A DNA stretch of 64,000 nucleotides from JACQFK01 sp964619955 (GCA_964619955.1 CAZUJF010000030.1:1-64000); one strand, 5' to 3'. Positions 9,242 through 18,297 are shown, counted from the first letter of the stretch. Notes: generated from the sequence alone by a model not told the origin. Program-made: numbers and translations.

Positions 9242-11134
9242 TCAGGGTCTGGTCTTCTTTCCCTTCCCCGTGATCTCGATGAGTTCGATCTTCTGGAAGG
9301 AGGTGACGCTCTGGTAGCTACCCACGCCCAGCGTGGATTCGCTGCGCAGATTCAGCAGCGGATGGTTGCTCATGTTATCGAAGGATTTCAGCTCCTTGAT
9401 GAGTTTGTCGTCGAGGTATCCCTTGGCTCCGTCCTTCCGGACCTGCACGAGCGAGGTGTACGTGCGGGAATTCGAGAGGCCATCCGGGAGGATCTGAGTC
9501 CAGGGATTCCCAGGCTGATCCACCCAATTGTTCTTGTGGGAGCCGAATCCCGCATAAAACGGGCCCGAACCCGTGCCCAGGGCCCACGCCAGAGTGCCCT
9601 TTCCCCGTGTCAGAATCTGCTGGATGTCGCCCATTCCTTCGTGCCGCGTAAAGACGATACGGAAGTCGTACTCCACCGGGGGCTCAAAGGGGATCTCGAG
9701 TCTTCCGAATCGCGTATTGTCGGACCAGAGCCTTCCATCTTTGAAGGACCACGTGCCGGCGACGGCATCTTTTGCGGGGTCGATCATCCGCAGTAAATTG
9801 ATCGTGCCCGGTACCGGGATATCGAGGGCGTCGAGCCGTTTCTCGATCCTGATCCGGACGAGACCGGAAGCTCCCTCCTTGGCGGCTTCATAGAGCAGCC
9901 TGGCGTGTGCCAGCAAATGCCCCTTGCGGAGGGAGGGCTTCTCCTTTTCCGCGAGATCCCACCAACCGTCCGCGATCAGGACCAGAGCGGCGCTTTCCCC
10001 CGTCAGCGCCAGTTCCCGCTCAGCCAGGGTCTTCAGGACGGCATCCGAACCCTTGGCCAGGAAGCGCAGGCCCAGGTCCCAGCTTCCCTTCACGAAGCAC
10101 AGAAATTGCCCCATCTCCAGATTCGCGGGGGGATCGTCGGAGTTCCTGGCCAAAGCTTCGAGCACTTTCTTCATCCCGGTGAAGCGGGACTTCGCCTCGG
10201 CCACGTCCTTCATCCGTGTGGTCGTGCGGAGCGAAAGGGCGGAATCTCCCGACCGGCGGGAAAACTGCTGAGCCTGGACGGCCGCTTTGTCCGCCGCTTC
10301 GTATTGATCCGTCGCGATGAGTTCGTCCAGCAGAGCCAGGAGCGCTTCGGCCAGGGTCCGGAATTCGGAGGGCTGCTTTGCCGACTTTCCGACGGCCGTC
10401 AGCGCCGTCATGCGGAGGGCGATCGCATCAACGTCGAACGCTCTCGCCATTTCATCGACGGCCGCAAGGGCCGTCTGGACGTCGCCGGCTTGAACGGCGA
10501 GGTCCTGAGCATCACGACAGAGCACCCAGGTGGCGGCAGGGTCAGCGAGGGTTTTGGCCGCCTGCTGAAGCAGGGTCTTCGCGAGTGCTATGCGATCGAC
10601 AGGTGTCTTCTTCGCGTACTCCGTTTTGAACAGGTCCCGGATCTGTTTCTCGGCGTCCTTCAGACTCTTGGCCTCCGGGACCGGGTGGCGTTTCGTAAGC
10701 TCGATCGAGGGAACTGGAGCGGCTGTCTGCTCCGGCTTTGGGGCGGCATCGGGGATCAGCGGTTTGGGCGCAGGGGCGGGTTCAGAGGCCGGCGGAGCGT
10801 TGATCGCGACCCTGCCGTCGTTCACCAGTTTCATGAGCTGGTTGACGGCCCTCAGCCTTTCCGCTGCCGTGCGCTGCTGCTCCGGCGTCCCGATTTCCTG
10901 GAGGACGAGATATTTGATGCGCGCATCCTCCAATTTAAAGCCCGCTTCCACGAAGGCGGGAAGCGAGCGGCTTGATCGCGCATCGTCGTACGCCGACCTG
11001 GCCTGACCGAGCAGAGTGTCCGCTTTTTGCAGGACAGCGCCCAGATCCTGGGCCGCCGCGACCGGTCGCAGCGGAAGGAGGAAAGCGATCAGCAGGAACG
11101 GAAGGAACTTCAGCCCGGGCCGCTGCGGGGTCAT
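9242..11134 (-). CDS. Secreted helical-repeat protein with C-terminal LamG-like domain
   Basis: It encodes 630 residues with a signal peptide (LKFLPFLLIAFLLPLRPVAA). A Pro/Ala-rich linker near residues 113-145 is followed by a helical region (~150-420) containing 'LAKTLLQQAAKT', 'ALxAVDEMARAFDVDA' and similar segments, a type often seen in planctomycete secreted proteins. From ~425 the LamG-like module starts (INLLRMIDPAKDAVAGTWSF, PVEYDFRIVFTR, LVQVRKDGAKGYLDDKLI, FQKIELIEITGKG). The module is related to those at 6747-7196 and 18393-19094. It probably binds a surface or carbohydrate ligand, but no function is demonstrated. Confidence 0.7.
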   Translation of the reverse strand: MTPQRPGLKFLPFLLIAFLLPLRPVAAAQDLGAVLQKADTLLGQARSAYDDARSSRSLPAFVEAGFKLEDARIKYLVLQEIGTPEQQRTAAERLRAVNQLMKLVNDGRVAINAPPASEPAPAPKPLIPDAAPKPEQTAAPVPSIELTKRHPVPEAKSLKDAEKQIRDLFKTEYAKKTPVDRIALAKTLLQQAAKTLADPAATWVLCRDAQDLAVQAGDVQTALAAVDEMARAFDVDAIALRMTALTAVGKSAKQPSEFRTLAEALLALLDELIATDQYEAADKAAVQAQQFSRRSGDSALSLRTTTRMKDVAEAKSRFTGMKKVLEALARNSDDPPANLEMGQFLCFVKGSWDLGLRFLAKGSDAVLKTLAERELALTGESAALVLIADGWWDLAEKEKPSLRKGHLLAHARLLYEAAKEGASGLVRIRIEKRLDALDIPVPGTINLLRMIDPAKDAVAGTWSFKDGRLWSDNTRFGRLEIPFEPPVEYDFRIVFTRHEGMGDIQQILTRGKGTLAWALGTGSGPFYAGFGSHKNNWVDQPGNPWTQILPDGLSNSRTYTSLVQVRKDGAKGYLDDKLIKELKSFDNMSNHPLLNLRSESTLGVGSYQSVTSFQKIELIEITGKGKKTRP

Positions 11135-11141
11135 GGGCAGG

Positions 11142-11192
11142 AATATAAACGATTTCGAAGGGTATTCCGATCCTTCAGATCAATATTATTTG
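11142..11192 (-). promoter_or_regulatory. Putative -10 element close to start codon, plus shared 13-mer
   Basis: On the minus strand TATATT (11142-11147) lies only 7 nt before ATG 11134, which would give a leaderless or nearly leaderless transcript. No convincing -35 was found. The 13-mer at 11180-11192 is identical to the one at 6706-6718. Confidence 0.3.
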
Positions 11193-11338
11193 AGCAAACA
11201 GAGGAGCGGATGGCCTGAAGTCCCCGTCTCCCAGGGTGCTGGGATTCTGAGGTGGGTGTCGCGAAGTGCATGAACATCCGGCTTCCATGAGCTATCAGCG
11301 CGGGCGTGGCCATCCGTCATGGGGCCTCCCCAGCGGCT

Positions 11339-12904
11339 TCAGGGCAATAGTTTCCAAAGTTTGAATCTATCCACTCGGCCCGCCTCCGAATAGTTTTCCC
11401 TGATGAATTGGCGCATCTCCGGGTAGCTTTGCAGCAACTGCTCGGAGCTTTCCGGACGGAACAGCGCGCCGTCCCCGCCCGTGACGATCAGCGCTGGCTT
11501 GTTTCCTCGGAATTGCTCGACGAGGCGGGAAAGACGCTCATGCCCCTCCCACGGCGGAACCACCAGAACGAGGTGGGCGAAGGGGCCTGCCATGCGCCGT
11601 CCGCTCAGGAAGTACGCCAGGGGTTCGTTGGTCCACAGAAACACCCGATCGTCCGGCTGGGTCAGTTCCCGGATGGCACCTGCCAGCAATTGTCCCCGGT
11701 CCCGAGAGAAATTGCCGAGGCGGCAGTCCCGATCGGGAAGCGCCTCAACACCCCGTGGATGGAGGAGCCCTTGCCAGCGGGAGACATTGTCGTACGACAA
11801 ACGGACCAGAAGCGTGCCGATCAGCAGGATGATGGTGAGTTCCCGCAGGAGGATCAAACCCCGGGACCCCTCAATCTTGCCGTCCGGGTGGGCATTGCTG
11901 GGAAGCCGCAAAGCGGCCAGTCCGATCCCCAACGCGAATATCGGCAGGAGAACGATATGGTGATATCCGTAATAGCGCCTCTGTAGAGCCATCCCCAGGA
12001 GTCCGGCAGAAAGGCAGGCGACCCATGCCAGGGTCTCACGAGGGCGGCTGCGCATGCCTTTGAAAACTCCGACCAGGAGCAGGACTCGAGCCTCCAACGG
12101 AATCCCCGTGAACGCCTCGATGATCTTGTGGATATGCCAGGCGATGGAATTGGAGTGCCATTGCCGTGCATACGCCGGCCCATACACGAAGACGGCATCG
12201 ATGAATTCCCCGAGGGCACCCCGGCTGAGGTAGTAAAGAGCCAGCAAGACAGGAAGCGTGGCCATTCCGGCCAATGTCGCCAGGCTCGGCATGAACCTTC
12301 TACCGCCGCTTCGTGTCCGGTCAAGTGCCAGACGCTCGGTCAGGACCACAAGGCAGAACGTAACAGCTGGTGTTTTCATCAGAACCGCCGCCCCCATCAG
12401 CAGCCCACTGAGGAGACAGGCGGCGGACGGATCGTTCGGGGCATCTTTCGGGGGCCACAGTGCCAGCCCCCAGAGCATAAAGGGCAGCTGGAAGGATTCG
12501 CACTGAGCCGTGCTCCAATGCCCGTAAGGCACGTAAAGCAACGGGAAAATGATCGCCGCGAGCAGCCCGCACCTGCGGGAGGCAAAGCGTCGCTCGCCAA
12601 TCTTGAGCAGGGCTGCACATGAGCACGCGACTCCGATCAACTCGACCAGATGCACGGACCATTCGGTACGGCCGAATAACGCGAAGGATAAATAATAGGT
12701 GTAGAAAATTCCGGGAGGTCGCAACTCCCATGCGTCGCGGTACGCGACTCCTCCGTGAAGGAGACAGTCGCCAATCGCTGCAAAGATGGCCTGATCGAAG
12801 GCGAAATGATAGGAAAGCAGCGGAAGCGAAAGGATCGCGCCTGCCAGGGCGGCTGTCAAAGACCACCGGTGTTCCTTGATGGGGAACTTGAAGTGCATTC
12901 GCAT
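11339..12904 (-). CDS. GT-C-like polytopic membrane glycosyltransferase (paralogue of 13207-14796)
   Basis: It encodes 521 residues starting at ATG 12904, with ATG 12898 possible. Some 10-12 hydrophobic segments run from the N-terminus to about residue 370, followed by a soluble tail. The first loop reads YHFAFDQAIFAAIGD and then GGVAYRDAWELRPPG, the acidic first loop expected of GT-C enzymes that use a lipid-linked sugar on the outer face of the membrane. The whole protein aligns with its divergently transcribed neighbour: FDQxxF, GGVAYRDAWExxPPG, YYLSF, YYGYHHIVLLP and the tail motif MAGxxAHLxxVVPPW. The acceptor is unknown. Confidence 0.7.
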   Translation of the reverse strand: MRMHFKFPIKEHRWSLTAALAGAILSLPLLSYHFAFDQAIFAAIGDCLLHGGVAYRDAWELRPPGIFYTYYLSFALFGRTEWSVHLVELIGVACSCAALLKIGERRFASRRCGLLAAIIFPLLYVPYGHWSTAQCESFQLPFMLWGLALWPPKDAPNDPSAACLLSGLLMGAAVLMKTPAVTFCLVVLTERLALDRTRSGGRRFMPSLATLAGMATLPVLLALYYLSRGALGEFIDAVFVYGPAYARQWHSNSIAWHIHKIIEAFTGIPLEARVLLLVGVFKGMRSRPRETLAWVACLSAGLLGMALQRRYYGYHHIVLLPIFALGIGLAALRLPSNAHPDGKIEGSRGLILLRELTIILLIGTLLVRLSYDNVSRWQGLLHPRGVEALPDRDCRLGNFSRDRGQLLAGAIRELTQPDDRVFLWTNEPLAYFLSGRRMAGPFAHLVLVVPPWEGHERLSRLVEQFRGNKPALIVTGGDGALFRPESSEQLLQSYPEMRQFIRENYSEAGRVDRFKLWKLLP

Positions 12905-13206
12905 AACAGAGGCATTTCCGGGGGACCTGTCTAGGAAAATGAGAGATTGTTCAATCCGTGGCGAGGGCGCTGGCAAAAAAAGGTGCTGCAGGGATGTCAG
13001 AGGTTGGAACACGGGTTTTCCGGTTCCCGGCCGCCTCACCTTCCATGAGCCCCGACTGAGGTGCACTCCCGCCGAAGGCGACGGGGCTGCAGGCAACTCT
13101 TGGGCGATCAGACGGGGCTGCCAACGATGCCGCCTGATGGCCTGCACGGCTCGGGTACGGTTTGAATGATTGAACGTGCACCTTGGAATCTGGTAGAAGG
13201 GCCACC
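12905..13206. promoter_or_regulatory. Divergent intergenic region between the two GT-C-like genes
   Basis: These 302 nt separate the starts of two paralogous genes and must hold both promoters. TTGAAT (13162-13167) lies upstream of the plus-strand gene but the -10 is poor. An 11-nt direct repeat GACGGGGCTGC occurs at about 13080-13090 and 13111-13121. I see no RNA gene or convincing open frame here. Confidence 0.35.
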
Positions 13207-14796
13207 GTGATTCCAAACCGTGATTCCGGGGCACCCGATCCCCGGACGCGTAAGGGCTGGCCCTGGCTCGGTCCCTCGATTTGCGCCGCCCTGAGCGCGA
13301 TCCTCTCCTTGCCCCTCTTGGGGTTTGGCTTTACATTTGACCAAGGGGTGTTCTCCACGCTCGCCGATACGATGCTTCGGGGGGGCGTCGCCTACCGGGA
13401 TGCCTGGGAACACAAGCCGCCGGGAGTCCTCTATGTGTATTATCTGTCTTTCCTGCTGATCAAACGGGAGATCTGGGCGGTCAGGGTGGTCGAGATCCTC
13501 ATGCTGGCGGCGTCGTCGGCGGGCCTGTTCAAACTGGTGGAACGCCGCACGGGCTCGTCACTGGCGGGCTGGGTCTCTGCGGTGGTTCTGCCTCTGACCT
13601 ACCTCAATCTCGGACAGAACACCGCCCAGGCGGAATCTTTCCAAATTCCCTTCATCATCGCTGCATTTCTGGTATGGCCGGGCGCCGGGGAGGCATTCCG
13701 TGTCTCACTCCGATGTTTCGCAAGCGGGTGTCTGATCGGAGTGGCCGTGCTGTTCAAGACGCCCGGCATCCTCATTGCTGCGGTGTTTCTGATCGAGAGA
13801 ATCTGCTGGGACCGCCGCCAGAAGGAAAACCTCGGGAAGGTCCAGCTGACACTGATCACCGCCCTCGGGATGCTCGCTCCGCTACTGCTCCTCTTCGCCT
13901 ATTACGGGGCTCGAGGTGCAGGGGGGGCACTTCACGATGCCCTCTTCATATACCCGGTGCGTTATGCGTCCGCAGGGATGGATCGCTCCTTTGCTTCCCA
14001 GGCGTCGGCTGCCGTGGCTTGGATGTCCTGGCTGGTCCCTTTCGCCACGCTGCTCCTCATCCTCCTGGGGGTCATCCGGGGTTGCTTCGTCAGGCGGATC
14101 GAGGTTTTACGCTGGGTCGTGGTGTTCCTCGCCTCCTGGGGATCGGTTGCGATTCAGGGCCGGTATTTCTCCTACCACCATTTGCCCCTGCTCCCGGCAC
14201 TGGCGTGGGGAGCGGGGCTTCTGTTCTGCACGGCAGACGGGAGGCTCCCGACTCGATCGAAACCTGATGATCATTGGGTCACTCTCGTGCCAGTCGCAGG
14301 CTTTGCCCTGATCGCCATCAGCATGGTTCAGTATTTCTGGTGGGATCGGCCCCATGCCGCCGCCTTGGGACGATGGGCGACCTTTGATCAGCCCAACGGC
14401 ATCCCTGACGACAAACAACTATGGTCCAGCCAGAGGGAAGTCGCACGAAGGATTCGAGGGATGACGCGCGCCGAGGACAGGATTTACATCTGGGGGGACG
14501 CCCCCCTGGTGTATGCCATGGCCGACCGGCGAATGGCAGGCCGCCACGCGCACTTGATGCAGGTCGTTCCGCCCTGGCAGGACCCCCAACGACTTTCTGC
14601 CCAGTTGGAGCGCCTCGCCCGCGAGATGCCTCAGATCGTGGTCGTTTGTCCGGAGAGTCTATGGTGGCGCAAGGATCAGACTCCCAAGGAACTGCTCAAG
14701 GCTTTTCCGGCCATGCAGCAATTCATTGTCAATTCCTACAGGATGGCGGGCTCCTTCAAAGGTTATGAGCTCTGGGTGCACATCGACGGCGGCTAA
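13207..14796 (+). CDS. GT-C-like polytopic membrane glycosyltransferase (paralogue of 11339-12904)
   Basis: It encodes 529 residues. GTG 13207 is chosen because AGAAGG (13195-13200) sits 6 nt upstream; the frame extends back to a TTG at 13183. Multiple membrane segments are followed by a soluble C-terminal domain. FGFTFDQGVFSTLAD and GGVAYRDAWEHKPPG form the first extracytoplasmic loop with the acidic residue typical of the GT-C fold. YFSYHHLPLLPALAW and RRMAGRHAHLMQVVPPW match the divergent neighbour. The two genes look like an inverted duplication, with enough divergence to act on different sugars or acceptors. Confidence 0.7.
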   Translation: MIPNRDSGAPDPRTRKGWPWLGPSICAALSAILSLPLLGFGFTFDQGVFSTLADTMLRGGVAYRDAWEHKPPGVLYVYYLSFLLIKREIWAVRVVEILMLAASSAGLFKLVERRTGSSLAGWVSAVVLPLTYLNLGQNTAQAESFQIPFIIAAFLVWPGAGEAFRVSLRCFASGCLIGVAVLFKTPGILIAAVFLIERICWDRRQKENLGKVQLTLITALGMLAPLLLLFAYYGARGAGGALHDALFIYPVRYASAGMDRSFASQASAAVAWMSWLVPFATLLLILLGVIRGCFVRRIEVLRWVVVFLASWGSVAIQGRYFSYHHLPLLPALAWGAGLLFCTADGRLPTRSKPDDHWVTLVPVAGFALIAISMVQYFWWDRPHAAALGRWATFDQPNGIPDDKQLWSSQREVARRIRGMTRAEDRIYIWGDAPLVYAMADRRMAGRHAHLMQVVPPWQDPQRLSAQLERLAREMPQIVVVCPESLWWRKDQTPKELLKAFPAMQQFIVNSYRMAGSFKGYELWVHIDGG

Positions 14797-14802
14797 CCAT
14801 TT

Positions 14803-14841
14803 GCTCCCCATGCCGCTTCGGCGCGCTTCGCATGGAGGAGC
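14803..14841. terminator. Hairpin between convergent genes, likely bidirectional terminator
   Basis: GCTCCCCATGC (14803-14813) pairs with GCATGGAGGAGC (14830-14841) with one bulge, enclosing a smaller CGC-TTCG-GCG hairpin. It lies exactly between the stop codons of the plus-strand GT-C-like gene and the minus-strand MauE-like gene. There is no U tract. Confidence 0.5.
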
Positions 14842-14842
14842 T

Positions 14843-15286
14843 CTACGGACCGGGGCCGGCACCGCCCCCGTCGGGCGGCATGCCACGCTGAGGGGGCCGT
14901 TCCTGCTTCAGCAGCCAGACCGAGACGGCGAGCCCCAGCAGGTCCAGGCCCAGCAGACCCAGACCCGCCTGCGAACTCCGCCCCGTCCCGAAGCAGCCGC
15001 AGTCGATGTCCAGCCCGCGCAGCAGCGCTGACGACACCGCGACGGCGAAGGTGCCGAAGAGGAGCGTCGAGAGCAGGCCGGCCGCGCGGGGCCAGAGATT
15101 AAAACACAGGCCCAGGCCCGCCAGCAGCTCCCACCAGGGCAGCGCGAGGGCGAGCAGATGGGCGGCGGGTGCGGTCACCAGCCGGTAGTTCGCGATGGAC
15201 TCCGCCATCCCGGACGCCGCCCCCACCTTCAAAAGGCCCGCCCCCGCGAGCGCAGCCCCCAGGACGATCCGGGCAGCGGAGCTCAT
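14843..15286 (-). CDS. MauE/DoxX-like integral membrane protein
   Basis: It encodes 147 residues with four membrane segments. The start ATG 15286 overlaps the rhodanese stop codon as ATGA, so the two are translated together. The sequence has LGAALAGAGLLKVGAA, PWWELLAGLGL and a DIDCGCFG motif before the last segment. This Cys-x-Cys pair is typical of MauE-type proteins, which help keep or deliver thiols in periplasmic proteins. The operon with rhodanese and DUF1573 points to membrane sulphur or redox handling. The actual electron donor or partner is not shown. Confidence 0.7.
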   Translation of the reverse strand: MSSAARIVLGAALAGAGLLKVGAASGMAESIANYRLVTAPAAHLLALALPWWELLAGLGLCFNLWPRAAGLLSTLLFGTFAVAVSSALLRGLDIDCGCFGTGRSSQAGLGLLGLDLLGLAVSVWLLKQERPPQRGMPPDGGGAGPGP

Positions 15287-15753
15287 GGAGGGACCTGCCT
15301 CAGGCCCGCTTTGGAGTACTCCGACCAACCCCCGTGCAGGACCTGCACCCCCGCGTGGCCGAGCTTTTCAAGCTGGGCCGCGACCCGGTCGGCCGCGGGA
15401 CAGCGTTCGCTCTCGCAGATCACGAGGATCCGGAGCGCCCCCCGAAGCCGGGGGCCCAGCCCCTGCTGCGCGTACTCCTGCAGAAACCGGGGACCCGGCG
15501 CGTTGAACGCTTCCGGGGCGTGCCCCGTTTCGAAGGCCTTCCGGGACCGGACGTCGAGGATGGCCAGGGGTTCCCGCAGTTCCAGCCAGCGGCGCAGTTC
15601 GTCGACGGTCGCGCGCGGCGCCCGCTCGGGCCAGGCTCCCGGGCCTTGGGCGTCGAAGATCCGCAGCGGCCGGGCCGACAGCGCGTCGACCCCGATCCCC
15701 AGAACCAGGCCGGCGGCCGTCAGGAAGGCCGTGCGGAGCAGGTCCCGGCGCAT
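15283..15753 (-). CDS. Membrane-anchored rhodanese-like protein
   Basis: It encodes 156 residues. ATG 15753 lies 2 nt after the stop codon of the DUF1573 gene. The N-terminus is a single hydrophobic anchor or signal (LLRTAFLTAAGLVLGIGVDA). A rhodanese domain follows with 'PLAILDVRSRKAFETGHAPEA', the strand ILVICESERCPAADR and the end motif VQVLHGGW. The expected active-site Cys is in ICES; the following loop has a second Cys rather than the usual small residues. Such domains carry persulfide sulphur. It is probably periplasmic, acting with the MauE-like protein encoded just behind it. Confidence 0.75.
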   Translation of the reverse strand: MRRDLLRTAFLTAAGLVLGIGVDALSARPLRIFDAQGPGAWPERAPRATVDELRRWLELREPLAILDVRSRKAFETGHAPEAFNAPGPRFLQEYAQQGLGPRLRGALRILVICESERCPAADRVAAQLEKLGHAGVQVLHGGWSEYSKAGLRQVPP

Positions 15754-15755
15754 GC

Positions 15756-16853
15756 TCAGGGGGTTCGCAGAGGAGCGGGGCTCGCCGAAAACCGGTAGGG
15801 GATGTGCAGCGGCTCGGCCTCGCCGGCCAGCTTGAGTTGAAACTCCCCGAAGCTCCCCTTCGCGGGAATGCCGTTGTTGAAGCGCAGGGTCACGCGGAGC
15901 TGCCCGTCCGGCTGGGTGGCCTGCTCGAAGCTCAGGGGCTCGTCGCGGGATTCCCGGACCGACTCGACCTGGAGGGCGCCGCCCTTCTTGTGCCGGACCT
16001 TGATCTCGAAGGCGGCCCCGGAGCCGGAGGGGGCCGGCGCCGGCAAGGCGACGGCCGGCTCGAAGACCACATCGCCCTCTCCCTCGAGATGCACCGAAAA
16101 GGCGGGCGCGCCCGCGGAGGCGGGATCCATCACGAGCTGCACGTTCTCGGCGATGCTCTGCGTCCGGGCCGGTTTCGCCGTGCACGTGAGGGTGTATTCG
16201 ACGGGGTTCTTCTGATCCTTGGCCTTGGTTTCGAATGAGAATTCGGGACGGGGGCAGCGGACCTCCTTCATCGCGAAGGGTTTGCCGTCCCGGCGCCGGA
16301 CCCCGAGACTCAGCGTCCTCGTTTCACCCAGCGGCACCCGTCCGAAAAGCAGCAGCTCCGGTTCCAGGATGAAGTCCTGCTCGATGCGCCCGTGGACGCC
16401 GATGACGTGCTGGGTTTGTTTCGCCCCCTTGACGATCACGCGCACGTCCGTGTGATACGTCGCCCGGCCGGGCAGGCCCGTGAACGTCAGCTTCATGAAG
16501 CGGGTTTCCCCCGCGGGAATCACGGCGGCTTCCAGACCTCCGGAGAGGCAGGTGCAGCCCATGATCGTGCGCAGGACCATGGCCGCCTCGGTCCCGGTGT
16601 TCTCGACGCTCACCGTGAGGGTTTTGCGCTCGCCCAGTTTGATCGTCTCGAAATCGAGGAAGTCGGGCGAGATCACGAGGGTCGTATCCGGGGGCAGCGG
16701 CTTGCCGGAGACGATGTCCGGGATGGCGCGGCGCGCGGGGTCGGGCTGACGGCTCCGGAACACGGCAAAGGAGAGGGCGGCCAGCAGCGCCAGCCCCGCC
16801 ATCGTCCACGGCAGCCAGGGGACGCGGGGCCGCGGGTCACTCGGTGACGTCAT
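15756..16853 (-). CDS. DUF1573 domain protein, membrane-anchored
   Basis: It encodes 365 residues with an N-terminal anchor (WTMAGLALLAALSFAVF). The domain after it shows LDFETIKLGERKTLTVSVENTGTEA-type strands and MGCTCLSGG, then 'IPAGETRFMKLTFTG', the normal DUF1573 pattern (a beta-sandwich with a conserved C-x-C turn). Two further beta-rich stretches follow with 'LLFGRVPLGETRTLSLGV'. The start overlaps the end of the upstream helical-repeat gene by 17 nt. The family is common in Bacteroidota and Planctomycetota and its biochemical role is not known. Its place in front of rhodanese and MauE suggests it belongs to the same periplasmic unit. Confidence 0.75.
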   Translation of the reverse strand: MTSPSDPRPRVPWLPWTMAGLALLAALSFAVFRSRQPDPARRAIPDIVSGKPLPPDTTLVISPDFLDFETIKLGERKTLTVSVENTGTEAAMVLRTIMGCTCLSGGLEAAVIPAGETRFMKLTFTGLPGRATYHTDVRVIVKGAKQTQHVIGVHGRIEQDFILEPELLLFGRVPLGETRTLSLGVRRRDGKPFAMKEVRCPRPEFSFETKAKDQKNPVEYTLTCTAKPARTQSIAENVQLVMDPASAGAPAFSVHLEGEGDVVFEPAVALPAPAPSGSGAAFEIKVRHKKGGALQVESVRESRDEPLSFEQATQPDGQLRVTLRFNNGIPAKGSFGEFQLKLAGEAEPLHIPYRFSASPAPLRTP

Positions 16854-18237
16854 GTTCCAGATCCTTGACCGCTTTTTCCAGGGCGCGCACGACCGCCTCC
16901 TCCCGGCCCTCCTTGCGGGCCCGGATCAGCTGGTCCTTCATGTTCTGCAGGCGGCCCCGGCGGCGGTCCTGGTCGATGAGCTTCTTCTCCCGTTCGACCC
17001 GGGCCGCGTCGGCAACCTCGAGCTTCTTTACTCCGGCCAGGAGCGCGTTCAGCTCTTTGAGCTGCGGCGATTTCTCGAACTCTGGAAGCAGCTTTTCAAT
17101 CACGGCCCGGGCCTTGGAGAACTCGTTCGAATTCTGATAACCCTCGGCGATCTTTTTGAGGGCTTTCAGGCGCAGGTCGGGCGAAGGCGCCACGGCCAGC
17201 GCCCGTTCATAGAAGGCCACGGGACGCAGCCAGTTGTCCTGGTCCGAGGAGAATTGGGCCTCGCCCGCCTTGAACCAGGCCTCGTAGGCGAACGCCCCTT
17301 GGGCGTACGCCCCGGCGTAGGCCTTGAGCAGCGCCTCGAAGCGGATGAGGAAGGCATCACTTTTCTTGTGCAGTTCCCAGAGGGAGCGCTGGAGGACGTT
17401 CGTCCAGTAGGGGAGGGCGTCTACGTCCTTCTGAGAGACCTCGAAAAGCGGCAGCGCGGGAGGCGCCCCCGGCTTCTCCGCGCGGTCGGCGATCTCGCCG
17501 ACGCACAGCTGCTCGAGGACGGAGCGGACCTGGGCGCGTCCGAGGTCTTCGCTTTCGAGACGATGCCACGCGGCGATCAGCGGCTGGATTGCAAAGTGTC
17601 CGGCCTGCGACTTGAGGGCCAGGTCCGCCGCCTCCAGGATCCAGGCGGCCGGGCCGGGTATGTCGGAGGGGCGCAGTTTCGCGGCGTAGTCCTTTGCGCG
17701 CTGCGGCTCGTTCGCCCGCAGACAGGCCACGAGCAGGAGCTCCGCGCGGCTTCCGGGGAGACCCTCGGGTCCCAGAGGCTGCGCGATCAGGTCGTCCATG
17801 GCCTGCTGGATCTGTTTGATTTCAAAACCACCGACGGCGGCGGCCCGGATCAGCTGTTCCAGTTCGGACAGGGTTCCGGCCCTGAGCAGCTTGGGCAGGA
17901 AGGCCTTGTTGAGTTCGATCAGGGCCGGACGCAAGGCGGCGATGCCGCGATGCTGGCTCCAGGCGTGATAGGCCGGCGCCGACACGGCGCGCCAGGAGGC
18001 GTCGTCGAGGCGTTCCGTGAGCAGTTTGAGAAGCGCCAGCACCTGGGCGCTGTCGTAGTGGCCGGGCCAGGCCTTCCAGAGCTGGTGGGCGCTCCGGACG
18101 AGGGCGGGGGCGTCCGCCGGGTTCTCCGGGGTGACGAGCGGCGCGAATTTGGGCGCCGGGGTGAAGCCGGGGCCGAAGAGCGCCCAGGCGCTGACGAGCA
18201 GGAGCGCGAGCGCGCCCAGAATCAGAACTTGCTTCAA
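16837..18237 (-). CDS. Membrane-anchored helical (TPR-like) repeat protein
   Basis: It encodes 466 residues. The start is TTG 18237 with GAGAGG 6 nt upstream. After an N-terminal anchor (LILGALALLLVSAWALFG), the rest is almost wholly alpha-helical. Recognisable TPR-like pairs include 'AFYERALAVAPSPDLRLKALKKIAEGYQNSNEFSKARAVIEKLL', and the C-terminus is charged and coiled-coil-like (EREKKLIDQDRRRGRLQNMK). First gene of the DUF1573-rhodanese-MauE operon. It may be a periplasmic scaffold, but no specific family was recognised. Confidence 0.6.
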   Translation of the reverse strand: MKQVLILGALALLLVSAWALFGPGFTPAPKFAPLVTPENPADAPALVRSAHQLWKAWPGHYDSAQVLALLKLLTERLDDASWRAVSAPAYHAWSQHRGIAALRPALIELNKAFLPKLLRAGTLSELEQLIRAAAVGGFEIKQIQQAMDDLIAQPLGPEGLPGSRAELLLVACLRANEPQRAKDYAAKLRPSDIPGPAAWILEAADLALKSQAGHFAIQPLIAAWHRLESEDLGRAQVRSVLEQLCVGEIADRAEKPGAPPALPLFEVSQKDVDALPYWTNVLQRSLWELHKKSDAFLIRFEALLKAYAGAYAQGAFAYEAWFKAGEAQFSSDQDNWLRPVAFYERALAVAPSPDLRLKALKKIAEGYQNSNEFSKARAVIEKLLPEFEKSPQLKELNALLAGVKKLEVADAARVEREKKLIDQDRRRGRLQNMKDQLIRARKEGREEAVVRALEKAVKDLEHDVTE

Positions 18238-18268
18238 AGTCTCCCTCTCGGTCTGTCGAGGACGCTAG

Positions 18269-18297
18269 GAAATAGCAGGCCGGAGGAACGAGGTCAA
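18269..18297 (-). promoter_or_regulatory. Putative promoter of the DUF1573/rhodanese operon
   Basis: On the minus strand TTGACC (18292-18297) and TATTTC (18269-18274) are 17 nt apart, placing transcription start about 25 nt upstream of the TTG start codon at 18237. The surrounding 18290-18360 is AT-rich and probably also holds the promoter for the divergent lipoprotein gene. Confidence 0.45.
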
